Shown: positions 8,731-17,250, counted from the first letter of the stretch. The stretch is DNA of 25,054 nt from an uncultured Coprococcus sp. (GCA_900767685.1 CAAGAB010000112.1:1-25054); one strand, 5' to 3'. The notes: generated from the sequence alone by a model not told the origin. Numbers and translations: made by a program.

Positions 8731-8797
8731 ATCATGTATAGTATCAACGTGGATCGCTCCCACTTAACATCTCTTAACTTTCTCCGCTCAGTTACTC

Positions 8798-10426
8798 TCA
8801 GCTGGTCTTGTTAAACTGGATTCCTGTTACGTACTTGTCCTCGCCAATCTGTATCTCTTCGTTCGGATGGAATTCCAGCGTAAATGTCATGCCTCTGAAG
8901 GCATCCAGTGTGAGTTCTGGCGCGTACATCTCACGTGAGAGTCCGGAACCGCCATGCCTCATATCACCATCGGTTTGATTCTGCAAAATAGCAATACCTT
9001 TGCCTGTTTTTATCCTCTCTATGTGATCCACCAACATTCCCTCTAGCATGGTATCCGGCTTCTTCAGGATCTCATCCACACTGTATCTGTCCTTCTGAGC
9101 CAGATGTGTGAGGAAGGAATAATAATCTTTGTTATCGTAAATTTCTTTTCCGAACTTTACCTCAAGGATGCCGTTGAATTCTTTGAGACTCAGGTGCCCC
9201 CATTTGTTTATCTGATCGAGGAGTTCGTGGAACAGCTTTGTGAAGTTGGCACTTATCTGTTCATCAAGGAGTTCGTCCTCATAGCGGAAATTAGGATCAA
9301 GCTGCTCTTTTTTCACCTTTGTTGTCTTGGCATTGTCCTCAGACTTCAGCGTGAGCATGTGGTCTATGGATGTCATGCTGAACGACTTCACTATCCTTGG
9401 TGCAAAGAGAGGCGCAAGTATGGTTAGCATTTTATCCGGTCTGTCCTCTTTTATTATAGTCTGCAACTGCCCTGCGAAGTCAAATGCCGGCCTCAGCTTT
9501 TGCAGCTTTGCCTTATGTATGATATTGTCCGATATGTTCTGCAGCTCCATGGTGCTGCTTATCAGACTGCCATGCTTGATAATGGTCCTCTTGAGTTCCA
9601 GTTCAAGCTGGCTTATCTCCTCCATTACCTTCAGGTTGCCCTTGCCCATATTGTCGTAGCTTGCCTTGGTGATCGCCTTGTCAACCAGAGCCTTGTTCTT
9701 GGCAAACAGTTTCTGCTCGTCAGCGAACCATTTGCCGACAGTCTTCATATAATTCTCGTATTCCTCCGCGCCCCTAAATACATCGATGGAGAGGAGATTT
9801 ACTATCTCGTCCTTCTCTCGAATCAGCCTGTTCACCTCACTGTTGATTCGGCGCACAACCTCGATTCCACCGCGGAAGTTTTCCCCGACTATCATCTTCT
9901 CAAGAAGAAGCTGCTGAACATTGATCTTGCTCTCATCCTTGATCTCCTTGGTGTCCAGATAGAACTCGATTCCATCCGCCGTTATAAAGTAGAGCACCTT
10001 TCCGTCAACTATGTGGCTGTCGATCAGCTTCACTCGTCCAGTCTTCCGCTGCTTCTTTCCCGGATCATAGAAGGTGAATTCAAATGCCCTTCCATCATTC
10101 TTTATCTTGTCAAATATATACATTATCAGATCAGCCCTGTCATCCTCCGCGATCTCCACATCAAAGTCACGATTCAACAGCTGACCCATAAAATCCTCAT
10201 ACTCATCATATGACACTTCGCGCTCATTGAAACTGTTTTCCTGAATAAAAAAACGCAGAACCGCCATGGTTATATACCCCATATCCAGCTGTGCATAGCG
10301 CCCTTCCTTATACTGCGCAAATGTAGTCTCAGCCAGAACAAAGAACGGGTAATACTTCCTCAGGTTCTGCATTCTTGCGTTGTGTTCTTCAATTATGTCA
10401 TTTATCATCACGTATTTAAGTGCCAT
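8798..10426 (-). CDS. jetA: Wadjet JetA-family protein (DUF5716-like)
   Basis: This 542-aa soluble protein is the likely kleisin-type subunit (JetA/MksF) of the condensin-like complex encoded with the two genes that follow. The N-terminal part (MALKYVMINDIIEEHNARMQ and on to about residue 130) reads as a compact helical domain. A beta-rich stretch at about 120-170 and a long helical region at about 185-330 follow. I recall this N-terminus and overall length from proteins labelled DUF5716 / JetA family in Lachnospiraceae, so the family call is from memory. The ribosome binding site is poor (AGAGAT). The ATG at 10426 is the first in frame and gives the expected length. It is the first gene after a good promoter at 10518-10546. 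No catalytic motif is visible, as expected for a structural subunit. Confidence 0.75.
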   Translation of the reverse strand: MALKYVMINDIIEEHNARMQNLRKYYPFFVLAETTFAQYKEGRYAQLDMGYITMAVLRFFIQENSFNEREVSYDEYEDFMGQLLNRDFDVEIAEDDRADLIMYIFDKIKNDGRAFEFTFYDPGKKQRKTGRVKLIDSHIVDGKVLYFITADGIEFYLDTKEIKDESKINVQQLLLEKMIVGENFRGGIEVVRRINSEVNRLIREKDEIVNLLSIDVFRGAEEYENYMKTVGKWFADEQKLFAKNKALVDKAITKASYDNMGKGNLKVMEEISQLELELKRTIIKHGSLISSTMELQNISDNIIHKAKLQKLRPAFDFAGQLQTIIKEDRPDKMLTILAPLFAPRIVKSFSMTSIDHMLTLKSEDNAKTTKVKKEQLDPNFRYEDELLDEQISANFTKLFHELLDQINKWGHLSLKEFNGILEVKFGKEIYDNKDYYSFLTHLAQKDRYSVDEILKKPDTMLEGMLVDHIERIKTGKGIAILQNQTDGDMRHGGSGLSREMYAPELTLDAFRGMTFTLEFHPNEEIQIGEDKYVTGIQFNKTS

Positions 10427-10517
10427 ATTTTTCTATCTCTGTACTTTCATGATTATTGTCATTCCAAATCTGACTATCGTTGTCCTTGAACATATCTAAA
10501 TGTGGACATACAGATTT

Positions 10518-10546
10518 AGTATACCATGGTACATTTGCCGATACAA
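10518..10546 (-). promoter_or_regulatory. Promoter of the jetA-jetB-jetC unit
   Basis: On the minus strand TTGTAT (10541-10546) and TATACT (10518-10523) are separated by exactly 17 bp. The predicted start near 10511 gives a leader of about 85 nt before jetA. The palindrome TACCATGGTA (10522-10531) overlaps the spacer and the edge of the -10 and could be an operator. Confidence 0.55.
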
Positions 10547-10641
10547 ACTAAACTGTCACTTTTCCCACTTTTTACGGCTGTTTTAACCATACAACCGTCT
10601 TTTTTCAGGAATCACACACGTTTTAGGCCGCACACTGTTTA

Positions 10642-11772
10642 TTACTGTCCTGCCCTTTCACAGACAGCCTCCATAAAATCAGTAGCACCTCTGCTATCCT
10701 GTCCCTGATCGTTTATCCCGAAATACCCCAGCTTGTAGTCATCGCAGTCACCAACTATCCTGAACTGAATCAGAACCGTCACCTGTGCACCTTTATATTC
10801 CGCATTTCCGTCAAACTCTACAATATCATCTCCATCTGTTGAAGTAAATGTCATCCAATGTTCATCGGTGCAAAACAGGTCAAGACCTTCTCCATATGTA
10901 GTGTCATCATCCTCAAAAACCGTCTGTTCCTTGATAAAGTCTATCCTCTTATCCGGAAGATCCGCTGCAGTCTTTCCGATGCCAGCCTCACCAATTCCTG
11001 CAATACTCAATATTACCGTCAACATTATGGCCAGCACCTTGAAGAACTTGTTCTCCCTGAATCTCTCCCATTTTCTCACATTGAGTGCAAATGCCAATAT
11101 TCCGCCCACAACAGCTCCGCCTATATGCGCATAGATATCAATATTTTCCTCATATGTGTAGATAGCATATATCACAACAAGCACTATGGCTATGGTCATA
11201 TCCCTGCGGCTCGCCTTTTTGCTTCCCATCACTGACAGAAAAACAGCTGCGCACATAACTCCAAACACTGCCCCTGAAGCGCCTATTGAAAAATGCATTC
11301 TGCTCGGGTCCATCACGTGTGACAGATTCATGGATATAAGTCCTGAGACAATTCCTGAGACAAAGTATATGATGGTCATACGAAGGGACCCAAGCTTCTT
11401 TTCCACCGTCGAGCCGAACATGAACAGTGCAAACATATTGCCGACCAGATGGTCAAATCCCGAATGAAGGAACATTGATGAAAGCAGTCTTCCATATTCT
11501 TTATTTAGTTTGACATACTCATAGTTGAGTCCCCCCGTCCTCGAATAGTTGTCAACACCTATGCACATGATTCCGGCTATAACATTTGCCAATATCAACG
11601 TGATCGTAACGATGGGGATCATTCTCTTCATCTGCGGCTGCTGAAATTCCCCGCCACCCATCTGCTCCGGGCGGATCACGTACGCTGTGTCCTGATCTTT
11701 ATACATATAGTTACTGTCTTCATAGCTTTGACCGTCTCCTCCAAATCCATATTCGTATCTGTTATCTTCCAT
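10642..11772 (-). CDS. Rhomboid family intramembrane serine protease
   Basis: This 376-aa protein cleaves membrane-protein substrates within the bilayer. It has a hydrophilic N-terminus rich in Tyr, Asp and Gly (1-50) and a rhomboid core at about 51-235. Diagnostic residues are visible: H108 and N112 in HLVGN, the catalytic Ser166 in GASGAVFG, and His216 in AHIGG. Another helix at about 243-258 leads to a C-terminal soluble domain of about 110 residues (265-376) that I do not recognise. This is an addition to the usual core of about 200 residues. GGGAG lies 9 nt before the ATG. It follows the dehydrogenase gene by 58 bp on the same strand, so the two may be co-transcribed. No substrate is evident from the neighbours. 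Confidence 0.92.
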   Translation of the reverse strand: MEDNRYEYGFGGDGQSYEDSNYMYKDQDTAYVIRPEQMGGGEFQQPQMKRMIPIVTITLILANVIAGIMCIGVDNYSRTGGLNYEYVKLNKEYGRLLSSMFLHSGFDHLVGNMFALFMFGSTVEKKLGSLRMTIIYFVSGIVSGLISMNLSHVMDPSRMHFSIGASGAVFGVMCAAVFLSVMGSKKASRRDMTIAIVLVVIYAIYTYEENIDIYAHIGGAVVGGILAFALNVRKWERFRENKFFKVLAIMLTVILSIAGIGEAGIGKTAADLPDKRIDFIKEQTVFEDDDTTYGEGLDLFCTDEHWMTFTSTDGDDIVEFDGNAEYKGAQVTVLIQFRIVGDCDDYKLGYFGINDQGQDSRGATDFMEAVCERAGQ

Positions 11773-11830
11773 ATAATAATACTCCCTATGTTTTTACAGT
11801 TCATCAGTATCCGTTTTCATCTTTGAATCA

Positions 11831-12886
11831 TCAATCAAATACCCTCTTAAGCACCTCGTCCTCATACAGCACCTTCTTGGCAAGCTCTCTGTATTTCTCC
11901 TCGTGAAGATATGTGTGTCTGTGCGGCTTGATCTGCGGTGCCATGTTTATTGCCTTCACAAAGTCCTCCCTCTTCAGATCAAGTGTGGCCACATAATTCC
12001 AGAATCCTGTCTTCTCAAATATTGCATTTACTCTGACATATCTGTGATCCTGAACAACCGCCATTATATAGGTAGCTATTCCTACCTGGATTCCGTGAAG
12101 CTGAGGCTGCTCAAGCATCTTATCCAAGGCATGTGAGATCAAATGCTCACTTCCGGATGTAGGTGTGCTTCCGCCTGCTATCTCATTTGCAACACCACTC
12201 ATGGCAAGTGAGTCGAGAAGCTCCTTCAGGAACAGATCATCCTTTATGGTCTCAAAAGGAGTCCTGACAAAGCTGTTCACCGCCTTCTTCGCGATCATCA
12301 CAGCAAAATCATTCATCTCCGAATATCCAAGTTCTGATTCAAAAAGCCAGTCATAGAGCGATGTTATCTTAGACACCATGTCGCCGATTCCTGAATAGAG
12401 GAATCTCTCCGGAGCTGATTTGATGATCTCCGTGTCCGCTATTATTCCGTATGCCATTCTGGCTGGCACTGATGTTCTTCTGCCATTTACCATGAGCGAC
12501 GCGCTGGCGCTTGAAAATCCATCCGACGACGCCGATGTAGGAATGCTTACAAAAGGAAGCTTTCTCAGATATGCCGCGTACTTTGCCACATCGATAACCT
12601 TTCCGCCGCCGATACCCACTATCACCTGCGCCTTCGCATCTATGTCAAATGCAAGTCTTATTATGTCCTCTATATTGGTAGAATCCAGCTCTCTATATTC
12701 CACGACAGTTACATTCTCCCTTTTTAGAGAATCCATGACCTGCTGCCCAAACATATCAATGAGTCCGTTTCCGAAATATATAACTGCATTCTTCATACCC
12801 GAACCCGCTATATATTTTCCCAGATTATTCAAGGTTCCCTTTCCTATCTTTAGTATTGTAGGTATTGCTATATGACTTCCTGCCAT
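11831..12886 (-). CDS. Glycerol-1-phosphate dehydrogenase-like enzyme
   Basis: This 351-aa enzyme belongs to the iron-containing alcohol dehydrogenase / dehydroquinate synthase-like fold. The NAD-binding GIGGGKVIDVAK (91-102) and the SIPTSASSDGFSSASAS stretch (114-130) closely match glycerol-1-phosphate dehydrogenases (archaeal G1PDH, bacterial AraM/EgsA). Likely metal ligands are Asp169 (GIGDM), His248 (GSEHLISH) and His264 (LHGIQVG). The expected reaction is reduction of dihydroxyacetone phosphate to sn-glycerol-1-phosphate with NAD(P)H. The substrate remains inference, since the family also includes other polyol dehydrogenases. Start choice: GGAGG lies 6 nt before the ATG at 12886. An in-frame TTG 48 nt upstream has no properly spaced site. 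The promoter at 12992-13020 serves this gene and perhaps the rhomboid gene. Confidence 0.85.
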   Translation of the reverse strand: MAGSHIAIPTILKIGKGTLNNLGKYIAGSGMKNAVIYFGNGLIDMFGQQVMDSLKRENVTVVEYRELDSTNIEDIIRLAFDIDAKAQVIVGIGGGKVIDVAKYAAYLRKLPFVSIPTSASSDGFSSASASLMVNGRRTSVPARMAYGIIADTEIIKSAPERFLYSGIGDMVSKITSLYDWLFESELGYSEMNDFAVMIAKKAVNSFVRTPFETIKDDLFLKELLDSLAMSGVANEIAGGSTPTSGSEHLISHALDKMLEQPQLHGIQVGIATYIMAVVQDHRYVRVNAIFEKTGFWNYVATLDLKREDFVKAINMAPQIKPHRHTYLHEEKYRELAKKVLYEDEVLKRVFD

Positions 12887-12991
12887 GATCTTCCTCCCTG
12901 TTCTGCAATCTTCAGACCGGATCCTCGCAACCAAATCCCGATCTGTAACCTTTTTACCTCCAACTTGAATAAATTAATTCAAACATTACTT

Positions 12992-13020
12992 ATTATAATG
13001 TATATATTCATTATTGTGAA
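12992..13020 (-). promoter_or_regulatory. Promoter of the dehydrogenase gene
   Basis: On the minus strand TTCACA (13015-13020) is followed after 17 bp by a perfect TATAAT (12992-12997). The predicted start lies about 100 nt before the ATG at 12886. The rest of the roughly 390-bp gap up to the transporter terminator is AT-rich and otherwise holds only two inverted repeats, listed separately. Confidence 0.6.
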
Positions 13021-13171
13021 CCGTTAACAAATTTACATACTAAATATATTTTATACAAATCTTTATCTTTACTTTAAAGTTCTTACACCATCTTCATATT
13101 TGTGCCGGAAAAACACATTTTCTACACATCTTTTCCAAAATTAGAACACATTTTTTCAGTATATTATTAAC

Positions 13172-13205
13172 TGTAAACAGCGAGAGCGTAAGCGAGTTGT
13201 TTACA
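13172..13205. repeat. Inverted repeat with GCGAG core
   Basis: Perfect 8-bp arms TGTAAACA (13172-13179) and TGTTTACA (13198-13205) flank an 18-nt core with two GCGAG direct repeats. No strong T-run follows on the minus strand. The element resembles the other GC-cored palindromes of this window (1556-1581, 15995-16029). Confidence 0.5.
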
Positions 13206-13223
13206 ATCCCCTTTTTCATAAAC

Positions 13224-13262
13224 GACTGCAACACCCTCCCCTCACATAATGTAGTTGCAGTC
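13224..13262. repeat. 9-bp inverted repeat downstream of the ABC gene
   Basis: GACTGCAAC (13224-13232) and GTTGCAGTC (13254-13262) are perfect inverted copies with a 21-nt centre. The element lies just beyond the transporter terminator. It has no clear T-run and its function is not apparent. Confidence 0.45.
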
Positions 13263-13276
13263 ACTCCCTTTTAATA

Positions 13277-13308
13277 CAAAAAAGAAGAGGCTGCCAGAAA
13301 TGGCAGCC
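13277..13308 (-). terminator. Terminator of the ABC transporter gene
   Basis: A perfect 8-bp stem (GGCTGCCA, 13289-13296; TGGCAGCC, 13301-13308) with a 4-nt loop is followed on the minus strand by TCTTCTTTTTT. On the plus strand it is followed by TTTTCTTTTT, so it can work in both directions. It begins 8 nt after the transporter stop codon. Confidence 0.9.
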
Positions 13309-13316
13309 TTTTCTTT

Positions 13317-15968
13317 TTATTCACTTCTGAGCGCTATAACAGGATCCTTCTTAGCCGCAAGCCTCGATGGGATAAGTCCTCCGATCAATGTCAGTATAAC
13401 GCTGATGATTACCAGCATCACTCCACCCTTCCAAGGAAGCGCCGATACACCGGCAACATTGATATAACTCTCTATCACCTTACTGATCGGTATATTGATA
13501 AGTACCGTCACACCAATACCTATGAGTCCCGAGAAGAGTCCTATGATAAATGTCTCCGCATTGAATACTCTGGATATATCCTTCTTTGAAGCTCCTATGC
13601 TTCGAAGGATTCCAATCTCCTTAGTTCTCTCAAGGACTGAAATATATGTGATGATTCCGATCATGATGGATGAAACTATCAATGAAATTGCCACAAATGC
13701 AATGAGTACATAGGTTATCGCGTTGATGATCTTGGTCACCGATGACAGCATGATTCCGATGTAATCAGTGTATGTGATCTCCTTGTCAGGATAATCCTCA
13801 TTGTACTTGTCTATGAGCTTTGTTATCTCGTCCTTATCTGCAAATTCTGCGCAGTAGAGATTGATGGATGCCGGCTTTGCAAGCTCAGCGTATCCAAGCT
13901 TTGACATATTATCTTCATAAGTGGATGTTGACTCCTGGAAGAAGCCGTAACCCTTGAGCATCTCAAAAAGCTGTTTCTTTGTCATGGATGCCATCTGTGC
14001 CTGCATCTCCTCAGTCACCTGCCCTGATGCCATGAGCTGCTGCATGACAGAATCCATATCCACGTCATCCGCTGTGAGCTCTTTGCCATCTGAAAATGGC
14101 ATTCCTGTAAATATGTCAGTATCAGGATTATCCATCTGAGCCTTGAGTACATCTGTCTTCTCGTTCTCTGAAACTATGTAATTGGCAAGCTCCGATGTGT
14201 AGCCTATATAGCCCGGCTGCATGGTAGTTGCATACGCTTTATCCGAAGCCCTGATTACTGCCGACACCTTTACTTCAAGGCCATCAGCCACAGCTGACTT
14301 CAGAAAATCAGCGTCAGAACTCATATCTGTGTATGTTCCATCAGCGTTCTTCTTGTACAGATCACCAGGAAGCACAACCTTGAACTTGAGATTCAGAAGG
14401 TCATCATAAGTAAACACCATCTGCTCAAGCTCCGGTGCCTCTCCACCGGCAAGTATGGTTGAAACCATATCACTCAGTTCCTTTGAATCCCTTAGCCCAA
14501 GAGTATACAGTGTAAAATCACTTATCTCGTTGTTCTTATCAACGACAAGTACAACCTCGTTCTTGTTCTCCGGCCAGTGTCCTGCCAGCACATCGTACTG
14601 CTGCTTAAGCAGAGTGTCATTATCTAACATCTGTGTCCACATGTCCATTGATGATGAGCCGTAACTAAACGCCGACATGAAATCTGCCGTTGACTCCTGT
14701 GCCTCCGCCATTCCACCAAATCCCATGTCTGTCATGGTTGTGCTTGGATTTACCTGAGCAACTCCGCCATTTGCACTGTTCTCGTTGAACACATACAAAG
14801 GCGTGTCATACGTGTATGTTATATCACTGGTATATTTAGTGAATCCATTTGCATCATCTTCGGTATATTTTTTGAATGTCTCAAGGTCGTTCTCTTTCAC
14901 ATCTGACACCATTGATACAAGCATGTCTCCCATGATATCTCCGGAATAAACCTTGTCCTCACCCTTGTGATTGTGGGATTCGTCAGCCTCGTTGTTGCCA
15001 ACCATCTTGGAGAGCATCTCACTGTAATCCACTGCCTTCTTCGTTATCTGCACCGGATATGTAGCAAGTGTCTCCTCCTGTACATCATTGATGTACTTCT
15101 GGAATCCAGACGAAAGCGACAATATAAGTGCTATTCCTATGATTCCTATACTTCCGGCAAATGCTGTTAAGAACGTTCGTCCCTTCTTTGTCATGAGGTT
15201 GTTCAGACTCAGCGAGAACGCTGTGAACATACTCATGGAGGTCTTCCTCGGAGCATAACTTCCGTCATCCTCCTTCGCCTCGTCCTCATCTGAAAACGGA
15301 TTTGAATCGTCTATTATATTTCCATCGAGAAGCTTTACGATCCTTGTTGAGTACTGCTGTGCCAGCTCCGGGTTGTGTGTAACCATGATGACCAGCTTGT
15401 CATTGGCTATCTCCTTGAGGAGTTCCATGATCTGGACGCTTGTCTCTGTATCAAGGGCACCTGTAGGTTCATCCGCAAGCAGAATATCTGGATCGTTTAT
15501 GAGTGCTCTGGCGATTGCAACTCTCTGCATCTGTCCACCAGACATCTGATTGGGTTTCTTGTGGATCTGCTTTTCCAGACCTACCTTCGCCAGAACTTCC
15601 TTCGCCCTCTTTCTCCTCTCTGCCTTAGATACTCCTGACAGTGTAAGCGCAAGCTCTACATTCGAGAGTACCGACTGATGCGGTATCAGATTGTAGCTCT
15701 GGAATACGAATCCGACAGAGTTATTTCTATATGAATCCCAGTCTCTTGACTTGAAATCCTTTGTCGACTTGCCATTGATAACCAGATCTCCGCTGGTATA
15801 CTGATCCAATCCACCCACTATGTTCAAAAGGGTTGTCTTTCCACAACCCGACTGACCAAGTATGGACACGAACTCATTTCTTCTGAAATTTACAGATACA
15901 CCCTTGAGTGCCTGAACAACTTCATCGCCCGTGTGATAATCCTTCACGATGTTCTTTAACTGAAGCAT
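13317..15968 (-). CDS. MacB/FtsX-type ABC transporter, ATPase-permease fusion
   Basis: This 883-aa fusion couples ATP hydrolysis to mechanical or efflux work across the membrane. The ATPase domain (1-235) has Walker A GQSGCGKTT (38-46), the signature MSGGQMQRVAIARAL and Walker B ILLADEPTGALD. A charged linker leads to the first helix at about 270-300 (FAGSIGIIGIALILSLSSGF). A large extracellular domain with no cysteine cluster follows, then three C-terminal helices with the FtsX hallmark ERTKEIGILRSIGASKKDI. Start choice: AAGGAGG lies 5 nt before the ATG at 15968. The frame opens 72 nt earlier, but that part overlaps a GC-rich hairpin and lacks a site. Related proteins export peptides, confer antibiotic resistance or control cell-wall hydrolases. 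The substrate cannot be read here. No two-component system is adjacent. Confidence 0.92.
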   Translation of the reverse strand: MLQLKNIVKDYHTGDEVVQALKGVSVNFRRNEFVSILGQSGCGKTTLLNIVGGLDQYTSGDLVINGKSTKDFKSRDWDSYRNNSVGFVFQSYNLIPHQSVLSNVELALTLSGVSKAERRKRAKEVLAKVGLEKQIHKKPNQMSGGQMQRVAIARALINDPDILLADEPTGALDTETSVQIMELLKEIANDKLVIMVTHNPELAQQYSTRIVKLLDGNIIDDSNPFSDEDEAKEDDGSYAPRKTSMSMFTAFSLSLNNLMTKKGRTFLTAFAGSIGIIGIALILSLSSGFQKYINDVQEETLATYPVQITKKAVDYSEMLSKMVGNNEADESHNHKGEDKVYSGDIMGDMLVSMVSDVKENDLETFKKYTEDDANGFTKYTSDITYTYDTPLYVFNENSANGGVAQVNPSTTMTDMGFGGMAEAQESTADFMSAFSYGSSSMDMWTQMLDNDTLLKQQYDVLAGHWPENKNEVVLVVDKNNEISDFTLYTLGLRDSKELSDMVSTILAGGEAPELEQMVFTYDDLLNLKFKVVLPGDLYKKNADGTYTDMSSDADFLKSAVADGLEVKVSAVIRASDKAYATTMQPGYIGYTSELANYIVSENEKTDVLKAQMDNPDTDIFTGMPFSDGKELTADDVDMDSVMQQLMASGQVTEEMQAQMASMTKKQLFEMLKGYGFFQESTSTYEDNMSKLGYAELAKPASINLYCAEFADKDEITKLIDKYNEDYPDKEITYTDYIGIMLSSVTKIINAITYVLIAFVAISLIVSSIMIGIITYISVLERTKEIGILRSIGASKKDISRVFNAETFIIGLFSGLIGIGVTVLINIPISKVIESYINVAGVSALPWKGGVMLVIISVILTLIGGLIPSRLAAKKDPVIALRSE

Positions 15969-15994
15969 TCTGTCCTCCTTACGAAATTTATAGA

Positions 15995-16029
15995 GCAGAC
16001 GCATGAAAGGCGCTTCGCGCGGCGTCTGC
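15995..16029 (-). repeat. GC-rich hairpin in the ABC transporter leader
   Basis: GCAGACGC (15995-16002) and GCGTCTGC (16022-16029) form a perfect 8-bp outer stem. GCGC-TTC-GCGC (16010-16020) forms an inner one. The element lies 27 nt upstream of the start codon, within the likely leader, in otherwise AT-rich sequence. It could modulate translation or be a palindromic insertion. It has no terminator T-run. Confidence 0.55.
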
Positions 16030-16199
16030 GTGGAATACATATTTTACGTTATGTTCTATATACATTACATTTTTCTACATTTGTTAATATTACTGGCAAA
16101 TCATAGCATTTATTTTTTTCTATTTCAATTAAGACTGGCTATTCTTTATAAATGTTTTATTTTCCAGCGATAAGTTTAAACTAACTATATGCTGAACTT

Positions 16200-16227
16200 T
16201 TGGTTAAAAATTCTTTTATTTTATAAT
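16200..16227 (+). promoter_or_regulatory. Promoter of the aldolase gene
   Basis: TTGGTT (16200-16205) is followed after 16 bp by a perfect TATAAT (16222-16227), predicting a leader of about 65 nt. A second TATAAT at 16237-16242 lacks a good -35. The AT-rich flank is as expected for a highly expressed gene. Confidence 0.65.
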
Positions 16228-16296
16228 TATATGGGTTATAATCAGCGTAAGTGGGTACGTAAGTATCCAAATATAATTTTACGGAGGATTTTACAA

Positions 16297-17166
16297 ATGT
16301 TAGTTTCAGCAACAGAAATGTTAAAGAAAGCTAAGGCTGGTCACTACGCAGTAGGACAGTTCAACATCAACAACCTTGAGTGGACAAAGGCTGTTCTCCT
16401 CACAGCTCAGGAGCTTCAGTCACCTGTTATCCTTGGTGTTTCAGAGGGCGCTGGAAAGTATATGACAGGATTTGAGACAGTTGCAGCAATGGTTAAGGCT
16501 ATGGATGAGTCACTTGGAATCACAGTTCCTGTAGCTCTTCACCTTGATCACGGAACATACGAAGGATGCTACAAGTGTGTTAAGGCTGGATTTACTTCAA
16601 TCATGTTCGATGGTTCACACTATCCATTCGAGGAGAACCTTGCTAAGTCAACAGAGCTCGTTAACGTAGCTCATCAGCTTGGCCTCTCAATCGAGTGTGA
16701 GGTTGGTTCTATCGGTGGTGAGGAAGACGGAGTTATTGGTATGGGCGAGTGCGCTGATCCAGCGGAGTGCAAGACTATCGCTGATCTCGGCGTTGATATG
16801 CTTGCTGCTGGTATCGGTAACATCCATGGTAAGTACCCAGCTAACTGGAAGGGACTTAGCTTTGAGACACTTGATGCTATCCAGCAGAAGACAGGTGTTA
16901 TGCCATTAGTTCTTCACGGTGGTACAGGTATCCCAGCTGACATGATCAAGAAGGCTATTTCACTTGGCGTTTCAAAGATCAACGTTAACACAGAGTGCCA
17001 GTTGTCATTTGCAGATGCTACAAGAAAGTACATCGAGGCTGGTAAGGATCTCGAGGGCAAGGGATTTGATCCTAGAAAGCTTCTCGCTCCTGGTTTCGAG
17101 GCTATCAAGGCTACTGTTAAGGAGAAGATGGAACTCTTCGGATCAGTTGGTAAGGCTAACGACTAA
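16297..17166 (+). CDS. fba: Class II fructose-bisphosphate aldolase
   Basis: This 289-aa, zinc-dependent aldolase splits fructose-1,6-bisphosphate into dihydroxyacetone phosphate and glyceraldehyde-3-phosphate in glycolysis, and the reverse in gluconeogenesis. It is cytoplasmic. Visible motifs are LHLDHGTYEGC (81-91) with catalytic Asp84 and zinc ligand His85, then DGSH (105-108). GNIHGKY (174-180) contributes zinc ligand His177, LHGGTG (206-211) contributes His207, and KINVNTE (227-233) forms the phosphate site. Start choice: ACGGAGG sits 9 nt before the ATG at 16297. The frame is open for 36 more codons upstream, but that part is promoter and leader. Codon use is far more biased than in neighbouring genes, consistent with high expression. 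Monocistronic: it has its own promoter and terminator and is convergent with the uvr unit. A tagatose-bisphosphate aldolase cannot be strictly excluded. Confidence 0.95.
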   Translation: MLVSATEMLKKAKAGHYAVGQFNINNLEWTKAVLLTAQELQSPVILGVSEGAGKYMTGFETVAAMVKAMDESLGITVPVALHLDHGTYEGCYKCVKAGFTSIMFDGSHYPFEENLAKSTELVNVAHQLGLSIECEVGSIGGEEDGVIGMGECADPAECKTIADLGVDMLAAGIGNIHGKYPANWKGLSFETLDAIQQKTGVMPLVLHGGTGIPADMIKKAISLGVSKINVNTECQLSFADATRKYIEAGKDLEGKGFDPRKLLAPGFEAIKATVKEKMELFGSVGKAND

Positions 17167-17250
17167 TCAGCTATCTTTGACAGACTAATTAACAAATGTA
17201 ACGATAAACTATCCGGTACCTATCGGACAAGTATCGCTCACGTAAACTTA

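Noticed and set aside
9500..10213. 237-codon plus-strand open frame opposite jetA
   Set aside because: It lies entirely within a convincing minus-strand gene, and its composition reads as an antisense shadow.
10565..10605. Hairpin ACGGCTGT...ACAACCGT followed by TTTTTT as the rhomboid gene terminator
   Set aside because: The T-run follows on the plus strand, while the rhomboid gene is transcribed from the minus strand. No plus-strand gene ends there.
15168..15180. AAGAACGTTCGTC as a second LexA-like site
   Set aside because: The two half-sites overlap with wrong spacing, and it lies inside the ABC transporter coding sequence.
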